From NCBI RefSeq assembly GCF_965228805.1, contig NZ_CBDDIE010000003.1:3224001-3288000 (forward strand): 64,000 nt of DNA, given 5' to 3'. Under the pieces are notes generated by a model, which was given only the letters and a program-made list of their open reading frames with translations, was not told the origin of the DNA and made no database searches. This DNA comes from JASBTN01 sp965228805 (GTDB taxonomy: Bacteria > Pseudomonadota > Alphaproteobacteria > Rhodobacterales > Rhodobacteraceae). Below, piece by piece: positions 1 to 8,427 of the stretch (positions are counted from its first letter, which is position 1; each line of letters opens with the position of its first letter). Both the position numbers and the translations under genes were made by a program.

Positions 1-28
1 GGTCGGAAAAGATGTGCAGAGGGATCAT
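1..28 (-). CDS. 5' end of an unidentified gene, cut by the window edge
   Basis: Reading leftwards from 28 there is an ATG followed by an open frame to the edge (MIPLHIFSD). An AAGGAG ribosome-binding site lies about 8 bases upstream of the ATG. Only nine residues are visible, so no family can be named. The start is supported only by the ribosome-binding site and by its position just downstream of the secreted-protein gene on the same strand. Confidence 0.4.
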
Positions 29-143
29 GTTAGCGCTCCTTTGTCCCTGTCCTATCCGGGATCGGGAGGCGGGGGAAGGCCCGCAATGTGCATGGGCGCG
101 CAGGTGCCTGTGCGCCTTGCAAGCCAAACGCCCAGCCGAGCCC

Positions 144-617
144 TCAGTTTACCCCGGCTAGAACGCGTTCAACGAAATCGCATCCGTCTTGGGCGCCGAG
201 CGGCGCGCAGGTCAGTTGCTCCAGAATGCCTTGTTCCACGGGCTTGCCCTCCAGCAGTCGTGTCGGGCGTCCATCGACGATCGTAAGGGGAACATCCTCG
301 GGGTTCGCCGGGCGGCGCTCGACAGAGAACTCGGTTTCAACTCCCTCGTTGACCCGAATGCGGAAATTCCAGATATGCGCTTCCGTTTCGTACTCCTCCG
401 CTGCGTAGTGGACATTGCCGCAGGAGCGATGGAGCTGGGCCTGCTCGCAGTCCTGGCCGATGCACAGGCGGACTTTGGGGGCGGAGGCCGCGAAGGAAGG
501 TGAACCGTGGTCCAAACATGCGGCCTGGACGGCGGGGGCGGCCACGGTCAAACCGATCAGCAGGCATGCTGCACCGCGCAGGGCCTTGGCGAAGGATATG
601 TGGCGTAGGGATGTCAT
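144..617 (-). CDS. Small secreted protein of unknown function
   Basis: This 157-residue protein opens with a hydrophobic segment ending in VAAPAVQA, which looks like a Sec signal peptide, so export to the periplasm is likely. The mature part holds several cysteines (CLD, CIGQDCE, CGN, LTCAP, GCDF), compatible with disulfides. I do not recognise the family. The start at 617 was chosen because its ATG overlaps the stop of the upstream acyl-CoA ligase (ATGA), which suggests translational coupling, and because longer readings add an arginine-rich stretch ahead of the signal peptide. Co-transcription with the ligase is likely, but no metabolic link can be read from the sequence. Confidence 0.7.
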   Translation of the reverse strand: MTSLRHISFAKALRGAACLLIGLTVAAPAVQAACLDHGSPSFAASAPKVRLCIGQDCEQAQLHRSCGNVHYAAEEYETEAHIWNFRIRVNEGVETEFSVERRPANPEDVPLTIVDGRPTRLLEGKPVEQGILEQLTCAPLGAQDGCDFVERVLAGVN

Positions 618-2128
618 TCCCGTTCGAACTCGGCCCGCAGCTCCCGGCGCAGGATCTTGTTGTTCGCGCCACGGGGCAGGGCCTCGACGGGCACGAAGAT
701 GCGCGGGCATTTGTAATGGGCGAGGCGTTCGTGGGCGTGGGTGGCGAGCATCCCTTCGTCCACTGGCGCGTCCTCGGGCACGTAGAAACAGGCGATCACG
801 CTGGCATCCGCCTTGACCGAGACCTCGGCGCAGGCGGCTTCATGCACGCCGGGATGGGTGGTCATCGCCGCCTCGACTTCGATCGGTGAAACACGAAAGC
901 CGCCCGCGTTCATCATGTCGTCACCGCGCCCGAGGTAGGTGATCGCGCCATCGGCGGTCATCGACACGGTGTCGCCGGTCAGGAACCATTCGCCGTTGAA
1001 CTTGGCCCGGGTTTCGTCCGGGGCGCCGTGATAGCCCAGCATCAAGCCGGGATCGCGGTTCGACACCGCCAGGATGCCGGGCGTGTCGAAATCCACGGGG
1101 CCATCCGCGCCGATTACCGCAACCCGGCGGCCCACCTGTGGATAGCCCAGCGTGCCTTCTTGGGCCGGGTGGCCCGGCGCGCCGGAGACGAAGGTGGAGC
1201 ATTCCGACATGCCGAAGGCCTCGTGGATCGGGGTCCCGGTGGTTTTTTCCCAGTTCTTGCGGGTGGTTGCGGGCAGTTTCTCACCCGCCGACAGCCCGTG
1301 ACGCAGGGCTGGGAAGGTGGGCAGCTCGGCTTTCATCATCTGGCGATAGACGCCGGGGGCTGCGGCAAAGATGGTCGCGCCATGGTTGGCGATCAGCCCC
1401 GGCAGGGCGCTGGCAGGCGTGCCCGGGGCCGGGATCAGGGCGGTGGCGCCAACGCTCCACGGGTCCATCAGCCCGGTGCCCAAGGTATAGGTCCAGTTGA
1501 AGGCGCCCGCGTGCATCAGCCGGTCCTCGGCGCTGATGCCGTACCAGCCCTGGTGCATCATCTGCCGCGCCCAGATTGCGCGGTGGGCATGGGTCACGGC
1601 GCGGGCCACGCCAGAGGTGCCGGAGGTGAAAATGACGTAGGCCGGGCGGTTCGGGTCGCCCATATCGAAGGGTGCGGGCGCGTGGTCAGCCAAGCCATGC
1701 AACTCGGCCGAGGTCAGCGTGGCGCAGGGCAGGGGATCGGGCACCGCAATGCGCTCGCCCGCGATCACCAGGGCCGGATCCAGCACCGCGGCCATCTTGG
1801 TGATCTCGGGCGTGGTCAGCTGCGACGAGGTCGGCACTGGCACCAGCCCGGCGGCGATGCAGCCCAGGAAGGCCAGTGGGAAATCCACGTTGTTGCCCAG
1901 ACGCATGAGCACGTGAGACCCAGGCGTCAGCCCGCGCGCCAGGAGCCCGCCTGCGATGCCGCGCACAGCCCGGTCGAGTTGGCTGTAGGTCCAGTGCTCG
2001 TCGCCCTGTCCCAGGATCGACAGGGCCATCTTGTCACCCAGGTCCTGGGCATGGGCCAACACATGGGCGGCCATGTTGAACTCGGCGGGCGGCGGGGCGA
2101 ATGCCCCCTGGTCGAAGATCGCTTCCAT
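614..2128 (-). CDS. AMP-dependent acyl-CoA synthetase, benzoate-CoA-ligase-like
   Basis: A 504-residue cytoplasmic ligase that would activate a carboxylic acid to its CoA thioester through an acyl-AMP intermediate. Family motifs are visible in order: the phosphate loop FTSGTSGVARAV (a variant of TSGTTGxPK lacking the usual lysine), EAFGMSE, the WFLTGDT hinge region, YLGRGDDMMNAGGFRVSP, and the C-terminal lysine context NNKILRREL. The substrate cannot be read from sequence; the short aromatic/aliphatic acid group is my best guess from the neighbouring XRE-cupin regulator, an arrangement common for such ligases. The start at 2128 fits where homology begins; GGAGG lies about 12 bases upstream. 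It is divergent from the regulator and overlaps the secreted-protein gene downstream. Confidence 0.85.
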   Translation of the reverse strand: MEAIFDQGAFAPPPAEFNMAAHVLAHAQDLGDKMALSILGQGDEHWTYSQLDRAVRGIAGGLLARGLTPGSHVLMRLGNNVDFPLAFLGCIAAGLVPVPTSSQLTTPEITKMAAVLDPALVIAGERIAVPDPLPCATLTSAELHGLADHAPAPFDMGDPNRPAYVIFTSGTSGVARAVTHAHRAIWARQMMHQGWYGISAEDRLMHAGAFNWTYTLGTGLMDPWSVGATALIPAPGTPASALPGLIANHGATIFAAAPGVYRQMMKAELPTFPALRHGLSAGEKLPATTRKNWEKTTGTPIHEAFGMSECSTFVSGAPGHPAQEGTLGYPQVGRRVAVIGADGPVDFDTPGILAVSNRDPGLMLGYHGAPDETRAKFNGEWFLTGDTVSMTADGAITYLGRGDDMMNAGGFRVSPIEVEAAMTTHPGVHEAACAEVSVKADASVIACFYVPEDAPVDEGMLATHAHERLAHYKCPRIFVPVEALPRGANNKILRRELRAEFERE

Positions 2129-2157
2129 GAGGATGTTTTGCCTCCGTCCCCATGTGG

Positions 2158-2187
2158 TTGCAATAGGGGGGTGAGCGCAAGTATACC
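2158..2187 (+). promoter_or_regulatory. Putative promoter of the XRE-cupin regulator
   Basis: TTGCAA (2158-2163) and TATACC (2182-2187) are separated by 18 bases. A start seven bases beyond would fall on or next to the ATG at 2195, where no ribosome-binding site is visible, so a leaderless message is possible. TTGC/GCAA half-sites within the spacer could be autoregulatory. Confidence 0.4.
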
Positions 2188-2194
2188 CGGGTCC

Positions 2195-2821
2195 ATGGAA
2201 AAACCGCATGAACCCAGCCTGATCCGCCTGGCCCGCGAAAGCGGTGAAGAGGCTCCCGATCCGCAGCCCCTGAACCTCGGCGAACGTGTACGCGAGCTGC
2301 GCAAATCGCGGGGATGGACGTTGGAACAGGCCGCCTCGCAGGCAGGGTTGGCGCGTTCGACCCTGTCGAAGATCGAAAACGGCCAGATGTCGCCCACATA
2401 TGAGGCGCTGAAGAAGCTGGCTGTGGGGTTGGAAATCTCGGTGCCGCAGCTGTTTACCGCGCCGAAGGCCGCGCAGGTGTCCGGCCGGATGGCGGTGACC
2501 AAATCGGGCGACGGGGCGGCTCATGCGACCGCGACCTATGAGCACGAACTGCTGGGCGGCGCGCTGACCAAGAAAGCGATGCTGCCCTATCGCGCCCGCG
2601 TGCGCGCGCGGTCATTCGAAGAGTTCGACGGCTGGGTGCGCCATGATGGCGAGGAATTCCTTTATGTGCTGACCGGCGCGGTGCGGCTGATCACGGAATT
2701 CTACGAACCGGTCGAGATGCGCCGGGGCGACAGCGCCTATTACGATGCCTCGATGGGGCATAACGTGGTGTCGATCAGCGAAGAGGATGCGACGATTCTC
2801 TGGGTGACCTCTCTGACCTGA
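2195..2821 (+). CDS. XRE-family regulator with C-terminal cupin domain
   Basis: A 208-residue cytoplasmic transcription factor. Residues about 28-80 form a helix-turn-helix (LGERVRELRKSRGWTLEQAA, then LARSTLSKIENGQMSPTYEAL). Residues about 135-205 form a small cupin barrel (DGEEFLYVLTGAVRL, RRGDSAYYDASMGHNV) that in this family usually senses a small metabolite. Its divergent placement 66 bases from the acyl-CoA ligase suggests it controls that gene and itself. The ATG at 2195 lacks an obvious ribosome-binding site; an in-frame GTG at 2171 is the alternative and would add eight residues. The ligand is unknown. Confidence 0.85.
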   Translation: MEKPHEPSLIRLARESGEEAPDPQPLNLGERVRELRKSRGWTLEQAASQAGLARSTLSKIENGQMSPTYEALKKLAVGLEISVPQLFTAPKAAQVSGRMAVTKSGDGAAHATATYEHELLGGALTKKAMLPYRARVRARSFEEFDGWVRHDGEEFLYVLTGAVRLITEFYEPVEMRRGDSAYYDASMGHNVVSISEEDATILWVTSLT

Positions 2822-2828
2822 ATTCGGC

Positions 2829-3875
2829 CTATTCGGTGACAGGCGCGGGGTCTTCGGCCTGTTCCTGCGCCGGGAACCAATGCCGGGTACGGTTGGCGAA
2901 GGCCACCAGCGACAGCATCACCGGCACTTCGACCAGCACACCGACCACCGTGGCCAGCGCGGCGCCCGAGTTCAGCCCGAACAGCGAGATCGCCACCGCC
3001 ACCGCCAGTTCGAAGAAATTCGATGTGCCAATCATGCAGGCCGGGGCCGCCACGTTGTGTGGCAGGCGCATGGCCTTGGCGGCGCCATAGGCAATGGCAA
3101 AGATGCCATAGGTCTGTATCAACAGCGGCACCGCGATCATCACGATGGCCAGCGGCTTGGCCAGGATCGTTTGCGCCTGGAAGCCGAAGAGCAGCACGAC
3201 GGTGGCCAGCAGCCCAACCACGGACCAGGGTTTCACCCGGGCCAGGAAGGTGCCCACATGTGCCGCATCGCCCAGCGCGCGGCGGGTCAGGATGCCTGCG
3301 ACCAGCGGCAGAACGACATAGAGCACGACCGACAGCAGCAGCGTCTGCCAGGGCACGGCCACGTCGCTGACACCCAGCAGGAAGGCAGCGATCGGCGCGA
3401 AGGCGAAGACCATGATCACGTCATTCACGCTGACCTGGACCAGGGTGTAATTCGCGTCGCCCTTGGTCAACTGGCTCCAGACGAAGACCATGGCGGTGCA
3501 GGGTGCCACACCCAGAAGGATCATGCCGGCGATGTACTCTCCGGCCGTCTCAGGATCGACGAAGGGGGCAAAGATCACGCGGAAGAACAGCCAGCCCAGG
3601 GCAGCCATGGTGAAAGGCTTGATCAGCCAGTTCACCACCAGGGTCAGCACCAGCCCGCGTGGGCGACGGCCGATGTCCTTGATCGAGGCAAAGTCGATCT
3701 GCACCATCATCGGGTAGATCATGACCCAGATCAGCACGGCGACCACCAGGTTCACCCGCGCAATCTCCAGCGCAGCGACCGCGGCAAAGATGCCCGGCGC
3801 GAGGTTGCCCAGGACCACTCCCGCAAGGATCGCAAGCCCGACCCAGACAGATAGAAACCGTTCGAAAATGCCCAT
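2829..3875 (-). CDS. acr3: ACR3-family arsenite efflux permease
   Basis: A 348-residue inner-membrane protein with about ten hydrophobic segments that would export arsenite using the proton-motive force. The ACR3 signature is clear: the segment LLGVAPCTAMVFVWS carries the conserved cysteine (about C126), followed by NYTLVQVSVNDVIMV. Length is typical of the family. No arsR, arsC or arsH lies next to it, so the usual ars operon context is missing. It is convergent with the XRE-cupin gene with only seven bases between the stops. Confidence 0.93.
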   Translation of the reverse strand: MGIFERFLSVWVGLAILAGVVLGNLAPGIFAAVAALEIARVNLVVAVLIWVMIYPMMVQIDFASIKDIGRRPRGLVLTLVVNWLIKPFTMAALGWLFFRVIFAPFVDPETAGEYIAGMILLGVAPCTAMVFVWSQLTKGDANYTLVQVSVNDVIMVFAFAPIAAFLLGVSDVAVPWQTLLLSVVLYVVLPLVAGILTRRALGDAAHVGTFLARVKPWSVVGLLATVVLLFGFQAQTILAKPLAIVMIAVPLLIQTYGIFAIAYGAAKAMRLPHNVAAPACMIGTSNFFELAVAVAISLFGLNSGAALATVVGVLVEVPVMLSLVAFANRTRHWFPAQEQAEDPAPVTE

Positions 3876-3947
3876 GGTGATCCCCCTTTGCCCCGCCGTT
3901 TACGCAGTCCGGCGAGGCGGGGCAACATTCATGTTTCTGTTACAATT

Positions 3948-5768
3948 CTACGGGGCGTACCACCAGGTGTCCGGTAGGAAGCCAACCCAGTCGCCATAGA
4001 CCGGCAGACGCTCGGGAAAATGGATCTCCTTCACATGGGCCAGACGCGAATGATCGGTGTACCAAACCGGGATGACATAGCGCCCGGCAGTGAGCAGCCG
4101 GTCGAGCGCGCGGGTGGCAGCGATAAAGCCCTCCTGATCCTCGGCGCGCAGCATCGCGTCGACCATGGCGTCGATGGCGGGGCTGGCAACCCCCATCCAG
4201 TTGCGCGAGCCTTCGGTGTCGCGCATGGCGCTGCCCCAATAGAGCTTCTGCTCGTTGCCCGGGCTCAGGCTCAGGGACCGGCGATACCAGGTCATGTCGA
4301 AATCGAACGCCTGGGTGCGTTCCTTGTACTGGGCGTTGTCGATCGCGGTCACGGTCACATCCACCCCGGCGGTCTCCAGCGCCTCGACGAAGAGATCGAC
4401 GATCTGGCGCGTCTCATTCGATCCGGTGGCGATCAGGATCTCGAAGGCGAAGGGCTCGCCCGCACTGTCGCGCAGCTTGCCTTCCTCAAGGGACCATCCG
4501 GCCTCTTCGAACAGCGCCAGCGCGCGGCGCAGGTCGCGGCGGTTGCGTTGCGATCCGTCACCCTGGGGCAAGGCATAACCGTCGAGCGCGTCTGCAGGGA
4601 TCTGGCCCGCGAAGGGGGCCAGCAGCGCGCGCACGGCGCCCTCGGCCGGGTCACCTACCTTCATGCCCAGACTGGAGTTGTCGAAATACGAGCGGATGCG
4701 CGGCTCCCCCCCGCCGGTCACGGTCTGGTTGATGAAGCTGAAGTTGAACAGATGCATCACCGCGTCGCGCACGCGGATATCTTCGAAGACAGGGCGGCGG
4801 GTGTTCATGACCAAGCCGCGAATGCCGGTCGGGCGCTGGTGCGGCACCTCGTTCATGACCACGTCGCCGGCGGTCACGCGGGCAAAGTTGTAGTTCGTCG
4901 ACCACCGCGCCGGGTTACCCTCGCGAAAGACCGAGCTTTCCCCGGCGCGGAAGGCTTCGAAGATCACCGTGGCATCGGCGTAGTAATCCACGCGGATGGT
5001 GTCGAAGTTGAACTGGCCCCGGCGGGCGGGCAGATCGGCGGCCCAGTAATCCGGGTTGCGGGTGAACTCAATATACCGGCCCGCCTCATAGGCGCCGACG
5101 GTATAGGGGCCGGAGCCGACCGGGATCAGATCGAAGCCGGAGGCGGTGAAGTCATGCCCCTCCCACTGGGCCTTCTGCAGCACCGGACGCATGCCCATCA
5201 GAAGCGCCAGTTCGCGATCTTCGGTGTTGAAGGTGAATTTGACCGAGCGCGGGCCGGTCTGCTCCATCACCTCGACCTTGTTCCAGGCGGTGTGATAGCG
5301 CGGGTGGCCCTGGGTGCCGAGGGTCTCGTAGCTCCACATCACATCCTCGACGGTGACGGGGCTGCCGTCCGAGAAACGCGCCTCGGGGCGCAGGGTGAAT
5401 TCCACCCAATCGCGATTCGGCCCGACATCAATCGATTCGGCCAGAAGGCCATAAAGCGCGAAGGGCTCGTCCCAGTTGCGCGCCATCAACGTGTCGAAGA
5501 CCAGGCCCGACAGGTGCCAGGGCGCGCGGCCCTTGTGGATGAAGGGATGCAAGCTGTCGAAGCCACCCCCCTCGGCCAGAACAAGCCGTCCGCCCTTGGG
5601 AGCATCCGCGTTGGCGTGGGGGAAGGACACAAAATCCGGTGGCAGCACAGGGTCGCCATACATGGATATGCCATGGGCGGGCTCGGAGAGAATCGCCCCC
5701 GGCAACATTCCAAGAATCGCCGCAGCGCCGAAAACTCCGCGCATTTTCGCGAAAAACTCTGATCTCAT
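3948..5768 (-). CDS. ABC transporter substrate-binding protein, family 5 (YejA-like)
   Basis: A 606-residue periplasmic solute-binding protein of the oligopeptide/nickel type (SBP_bac_5). It begins with a signal peptide and continues with HGISMYGDP and PKGGRLVLAEGGGFDSLHPF, the pattern at the start of YejA/microcin-C-type binding proteins. The usual EFTLRPEARFSDGSPVT segment follows at about residues 125-141. No permease or ATPase gene is adjacent, so it is an orphan and must work with a transporter encoded elsewhere. The start at 5768 has AGAGGA upstream. The ligand is likely a peptide or peptide-like molecule, by family only. Confidence 0.85.
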   Translation of the reverse strand: MRSEFFAKMRGVFGAAAILGMLPGAILSEPAHGISMYGDPVLPPDFVSFPHANADAPKGGRLVLAEGGGFDSLHPFIHKGRAPWHLSGLVFDTLMARNWDEPFALYGLLAESIDVGPNRDWVEFTLRPEARFSDGSPVTVEDVMWSYETLGTQGHPRYHTAWNKVEVMEQTGPRSVKFTFNTEDRELALLMGMRPVLQKAQWEGHDFTASGFDLIPVGSGPYTVGAYEAGRYIEFTRNPDYWAADLPARRGQFNFDTIRVDYYADATVIFEAFRAGESSVFREGNPARWSTNYNFARVTAGDVVMNEVPHQRPTGIRGLVMNTRRPVFEDIRVRDAVMHLFNFSFINQTVTGGGEPRIRSYFDNSSLGMKVGDPAEGAVRALLAPFAGQIPADALDGYALPQGDGSQRNRRDLRRALALFEEAGWSLEEGKLRDSAGEPFAFEILIATGSNETRQIVDLFVEALETAGVDVTVTAIDNAQYKERTQAFDFDMTWYRRSLSLSPGNEQKLYWGSAMRDTEGSRNWMGVASPAIDAMVDAMLRAEDQEGFIAATRALDRLLTAGRYVIPVWYTDHSRLAHVKEIHFPERLPVYGDWVGFLPDTWWYAP

Positions 5769-5848
5769 CTGTGCAACAATCCTCTGTCTGCCCTGTTTTT
5801 CTTGAGGCCGAGCCTAGAGTGCCGTCCGTGTGATTTCAAACTTTTAGC

Positions 5849-5877
5849 TTGGCGTGAGCGGGCGGACGCATTATAAA
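5849..5877 (+). promoter_or_regulatory. Sigma-70-type promoter of a predicted small RNA
   Basis: TTGGCG (5849-5854), a 17-base spacer and TATAAA (5872-5877) form one of the best promoter matches in the window. No coding start follows; instead a hairpin and a terminator do. Predicted transcription start is about 5884. Confidence 0.6.
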
Positions 5878-5883
5878 GAATTC

Positions 5884-5959
5884 ACTGCTCGATAGGTTTC
5901 TTGCCTGTATGAAACCTGCCTCAATGACTTAACGCCCGCCTTGTGCGGGCGTTTTTTTT
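5884..5959 (+). ncRNA. Predicted small RNA of about 75 nt, family unknown
   Basis: Between two minus-strand genes, the plus strand carries a promoter, then a hairpin AGGTTTC (loop TTGCCTGTAT) GAAACCT, then a GC-rich terminator hairpin (ACGCCCGC/GCGGGCGT) ending in eight Ts at 5952-5959. No plus-strand coding gene exists upstream for this terminator to serve. The exposed loop and the single-stranded linker TGCCTCAATGACTT are the likeliest base-pairing segments. I could not assign it to a known RNA family, and it lacks the CCTCCTCCC anti-Shine-Dalgarno loop of the alphaproteobacterial Cuckoo/CcsR type. Confidence 0.55.
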
Positions 5960-6090
5960 ATGGCTGTCAGAGCGGTTTCCCATCAGGGGAAAAGCCCCTG
6001 CTGCCTCCCCGAGAATCGCGGGTTGTCCCACGCCGGGTTTCTGGGGTCGGGAAAAGGGCAGGGCCGTTCCCGGCCCCGCCTGGGGAACAC

Positions 6091-7431
6091 TTAGCCGCCA
6101 TGGGTCAGAATGGTGCCGAAGGACGTGAAGTGCTCGACATCCAATGCGTCCAGTTGCAGGTTCTCCAGCCGGATCGTGTAAAGCCCGTCCTCAGAGGTCC
6201 ACACCACATGGTTGCCGACCTGTTCAGCGCGATCCAGGAACAGGTCATATTGCTCTTCGGCGGTGGTCGGGGTGACATAGTCGATGCTGAGCATGTCTTC
6301 ACCCAGGGTGAAATCCCTGACCACGGCCTTGCCCGGCGCCTCGGGGGCGAACACGAAGGTATCCGCGCCTGCGCCGCCCTCCAGCCGGTCGCTGCCACCG
6401 GCTGTCACGAGGATATCGTCACCGGTCCCGCCGTACATCTGGTCATTGCCGAGATACCCAGCCACAAGGTCCGCGCCATCGCCGCCAATCAGCTTGTCAT
6501 TTCCCAAACCGCCGAGCAGCAGGTCGTCGCCAGCGCCGCCATCAAGCACATTTCCGGCGTCATCAAGCCCGCTGTCATCTCCGCCATAAAGCTGATCATT
6601 GCCATCGCCGCCGTTCAGCCGGTCCGCACCGTCACCACCGTACAGCAGGTCATCGCCCTCGTCCCCGCGCAGCCGGTCGTCGCCACCGCCGCCGATCAGG
6701 ACGTCATTGCCGGCTCCGCCTTTCAGAAGGTCATTGCCGGCCTGCGGATTGACCTCGTCGTGATAGCTGCCATCCTGGTCGTCGCCCCAGAGGATATCGT
6801 CGCCCGCATCGCCCTTGAGCGTGTCATCGCCGCTGCCGCCGACCAGCGTATCGTCACCTGTGCCGCCCGAGAGGCGATCCGCATCGGCTCCGCCATAGAG
6901 CTGGTCGCGATCCGCCCCGCCTTGCAGGTTATCGGCGCCGTCATTTCCAACCAGGATGTCTTCGCCCTTGCCGCCGACCACGCGGTCGTCCAAGGCGGAG
7001 CCCACGATCGTGTCATTTCCGTCCTTCGCCACCACGTCGAGCGCGCCGCCGCCCCATCCTTGCATGTAATCATCCGCTCCGCCCAGGATCAGGCGTAGGC
7101 CCGGCAGAGCCTCGGAAAGGTGGTAGATCGCAAACTGACCAAACCAGTCCACCTCCAAGGCATTCAGTGCGGCCACATCCGTGACCGGCAGGGCGGTCAC
7201 CTTGATCGACGTGGGATAACCGGTGCCCAGGGTGGGATCGTGGCTTTCCTCGATCCGTTTAACCGTGCCGCCGGTGGGGTATGGGGAAACAGCGGCCCCC
7301 TCCGGGTCCAGCGTTTCGTAAGTCAGATCAGTGCCGTAAATCGTGGTTCCGCGGAAAATCCCGTTCTCGTCGTAATAGCCGAAGCGGAACCGGGTCGCCG
7401 TGGCTTCGATGAACTCATAGTCCATATTCAT
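6091..7431 (-). CDS. RTX calcium-binding protein with hemolysin-type repeats
   Basis: This 446-residue acidic protein has an N-terminal region of about 150 residues without recognisable domain, then roughly fifteen glycine-aspartate nonapeptides of the GGxGxDxxx type (for example GGTGDDTLVGGSGDDTLKGD) over residues about 150-360. These fold into calcium-binding beta-rolls. The C-terminal part (GGAGADTFVFAPEAPGKAVVRDF and onward) is the typical end of type I-secreted RTX proteins, so export past the outer membrane without a Sec signal is likely. No type I ABC transporter, membrane-fusion protein or TolC gene is nearby. No catalytic domain is seen. Start 7431 or the ATG two codons later. Confidence 0.85.
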   Translation of the reverse strand: MNMDYEFIEATATRFRFGYYDENGIFRGTTIYGTDLTYETLDPEGAAVSPYPTGGTVKRIEESHDPTLGTGYPTSIKVTALPVTDVAALNALEVDWFGQFAIYHLSEALPGLRLILGGADDYMQGWGGGALDVVAKDGNDTIVGSALDDRVVGGKGEDILVGNDGADNLQGGADRDQLYGGADADRLSGGTGDDTLVGGSGDDTLKGDAGDDILWGDDQDGSYHDEVNPQAGNDLLKGGAGNDVLIGGGGDDRLRGDEGDDLLYGGDGADRLNGGDGNDQLYGGDDSGLDDAGNVLDGGAGDDLLLGGLGNDKLIGGDGADLVAGYLGNDQMYGGTGDDILVTAGGSDRLEGGAGADTFVFAPEAPGKAVVRDFTLGEDMLSIDYVTPTTAEEQYDLFLDRAEQVGNHVVWTSEDGLYTIRLENLQLDALDVEHFTSFGTILTHGG

Positions 7432-7582
7432 GTCCTTTGCTCAAAACTCGCACAGGTAGAGCAATAATCGCGGTAAGGTTGAGGTGCAAGGTTCCATTTT
7501 CCCGCAATCGCACTGGCCAAGCCCGACCGGGCCGCTATGGTGGGCTCAACCGATTTCACAGCCTATTCACAGGGGAAAAGAC

Positions 7583-8356
7583 ATGTCGCTGAAGGGAAAA
7601 ACCGCCATTATCACCGGGTCGAATTCGGGCATCGGTCTGGGGGTCGCGATCGAGCTGGCCAAGGCCGGGGCGGATGTTGTGCTGAACTCATTCACCGACC
7701 GCGACGAAGACCACGCCCTGGCGGCGCAGATCGGCGCCGACCATGGCGTCAACGCGCGGTACATCAAGGCGGACATGTCCAAGGGCGAGGAATGCCGCGC
7801 CCTGATCGAACGGGCGGGCACGTGTGACATCCTGGTCAACAATGCGGGCATCCAGCACGTGGCGCCGATTGACGAGTTCCCGAGCGACAAGTGGGATGCG
7901 ATCATTGCGATCAACCTCAGCTCGGCCTTCCACACCACCGCCGCCGCTCTGCCGAAGATGCGGGCGGCGGGCTGGGGCAGGGTGGTCAATATCGCCTCTG
8001 CCCACGGGCTGACCGCCAGCCCCTACAAGAGCGCCTATATCGCGGCCAAACACGGTGTCGTCGGGCTGACCAAGACCACCGCGCTGGAGACCGCCGAGGA
8101 GGCGATCACTGCCAATGCGATCTGCCCGGGCTATGTGCTGACCCCGCTTGTCGAGGCGCAGATCCCCGACACGATGAAGGAATACGGCATGGAGCGCGAC
8201 GAAGTGGTGAAGAAGGTCATGCTGGCGCGTCAGCCGTCCAAGGAATTCGCCACGGTCGAGCAGATGGGGGGCACGTGCGTGTTCCTATGCTCGGACGCTG
8301 CCGCACAGATCACCGGGACGACGATCAGCGTCGATGGTGGTTGGACCGCTCTGTAA
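7583..8356 (+). CDS. bdhA: 3-hydroxybutyrate dehydrogenase (SDR family)
   Basis: A 257-residue NAD-dependent short-chain dehydrogenase that interconverts (R)-3-hydroxybutyrate and acetoacetate, a step in polyhydroxybutyrate turnover. The cofactor motif TGSNSGIG is at residues 11-18, NNAG at 86-89, and the catalytic S139, Y152 and K156 (YIAAK) are present. The C-terminal half (EEAITANAICPGYVLTPLVEAQIP and SVDGGWTA) is characteristic of the bacterial BdhA group rather than generic SDRs. The start at 7583 has AGGGG about eight bases upstream and gives the family's usual length. It stands alone; no phb genes are adjacent. A hairpin terminator follows at 8377-8409. Confidence 0.92.
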   Translation: MSLKGKTAIITGSNSGIGLGVAIELAKAGADVVLNSFTDRDEDHALAAQIGADHGVNARYIKADMSKGEECRALIERAGTCDILVNNAGIQHVAPIDEFPSDKWDAIIAINLSSAFHTTAAALPKMRAAGWGRVVNIASAHGLTASPYKSAYIAAKHGVVGLTKTTALETAEEAITANAICPGYVLTPLVEAQIPDTMKEYGMERDEVVKKVMLARQPSKEFATVEQMGGTCVFLCSDAAAQITGTTISVDGGWTAL

Positions 8357-8376
8357 TCGGTGGTCATGGTTGAAAT

Positions 8377-8409
8377 GGAAAACGCCCCGTCTTTCGACAG
8401 GGCGTTTCC
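8377..8409. terminator. Bidirectional hairpin terminator between bdhA and the small-protein array
   Basis: GGAAAACGCCC and GGGCGTTTCC pair around a loop containing CTTTCG. It lies between convergent units, downstream of bdhA (+) and of the four-gene small-protein array (-), and could end both transcripts. Confidence 0.6.
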
Positions 8410-8427
8410 ACGTTCATTCGGTGCGCT

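Noticed and set aside
1028..2194. Long N-terminal extension of the XRE-cupin gene
   Set aside because: The added sequence is antisense to the acyl-CoA ligase and has shadow-type composition; homology begins at the short start.
4020..5762. A 580-codon plus-strand open frame opposite the family-5 binding protein
   Set aside because: It is the mirror of a clear coding gene with third-position GC bias, lacks a ribosome-binding site and has no recognisable motif.
5941..7098. A 385-codon plus-strand open frame opposite the RTX gene
   Set aside because: Its repetitive VIA/IAA text is the complement of the GGxGxD repeats; it starts inside the predicted sRNA terminator.
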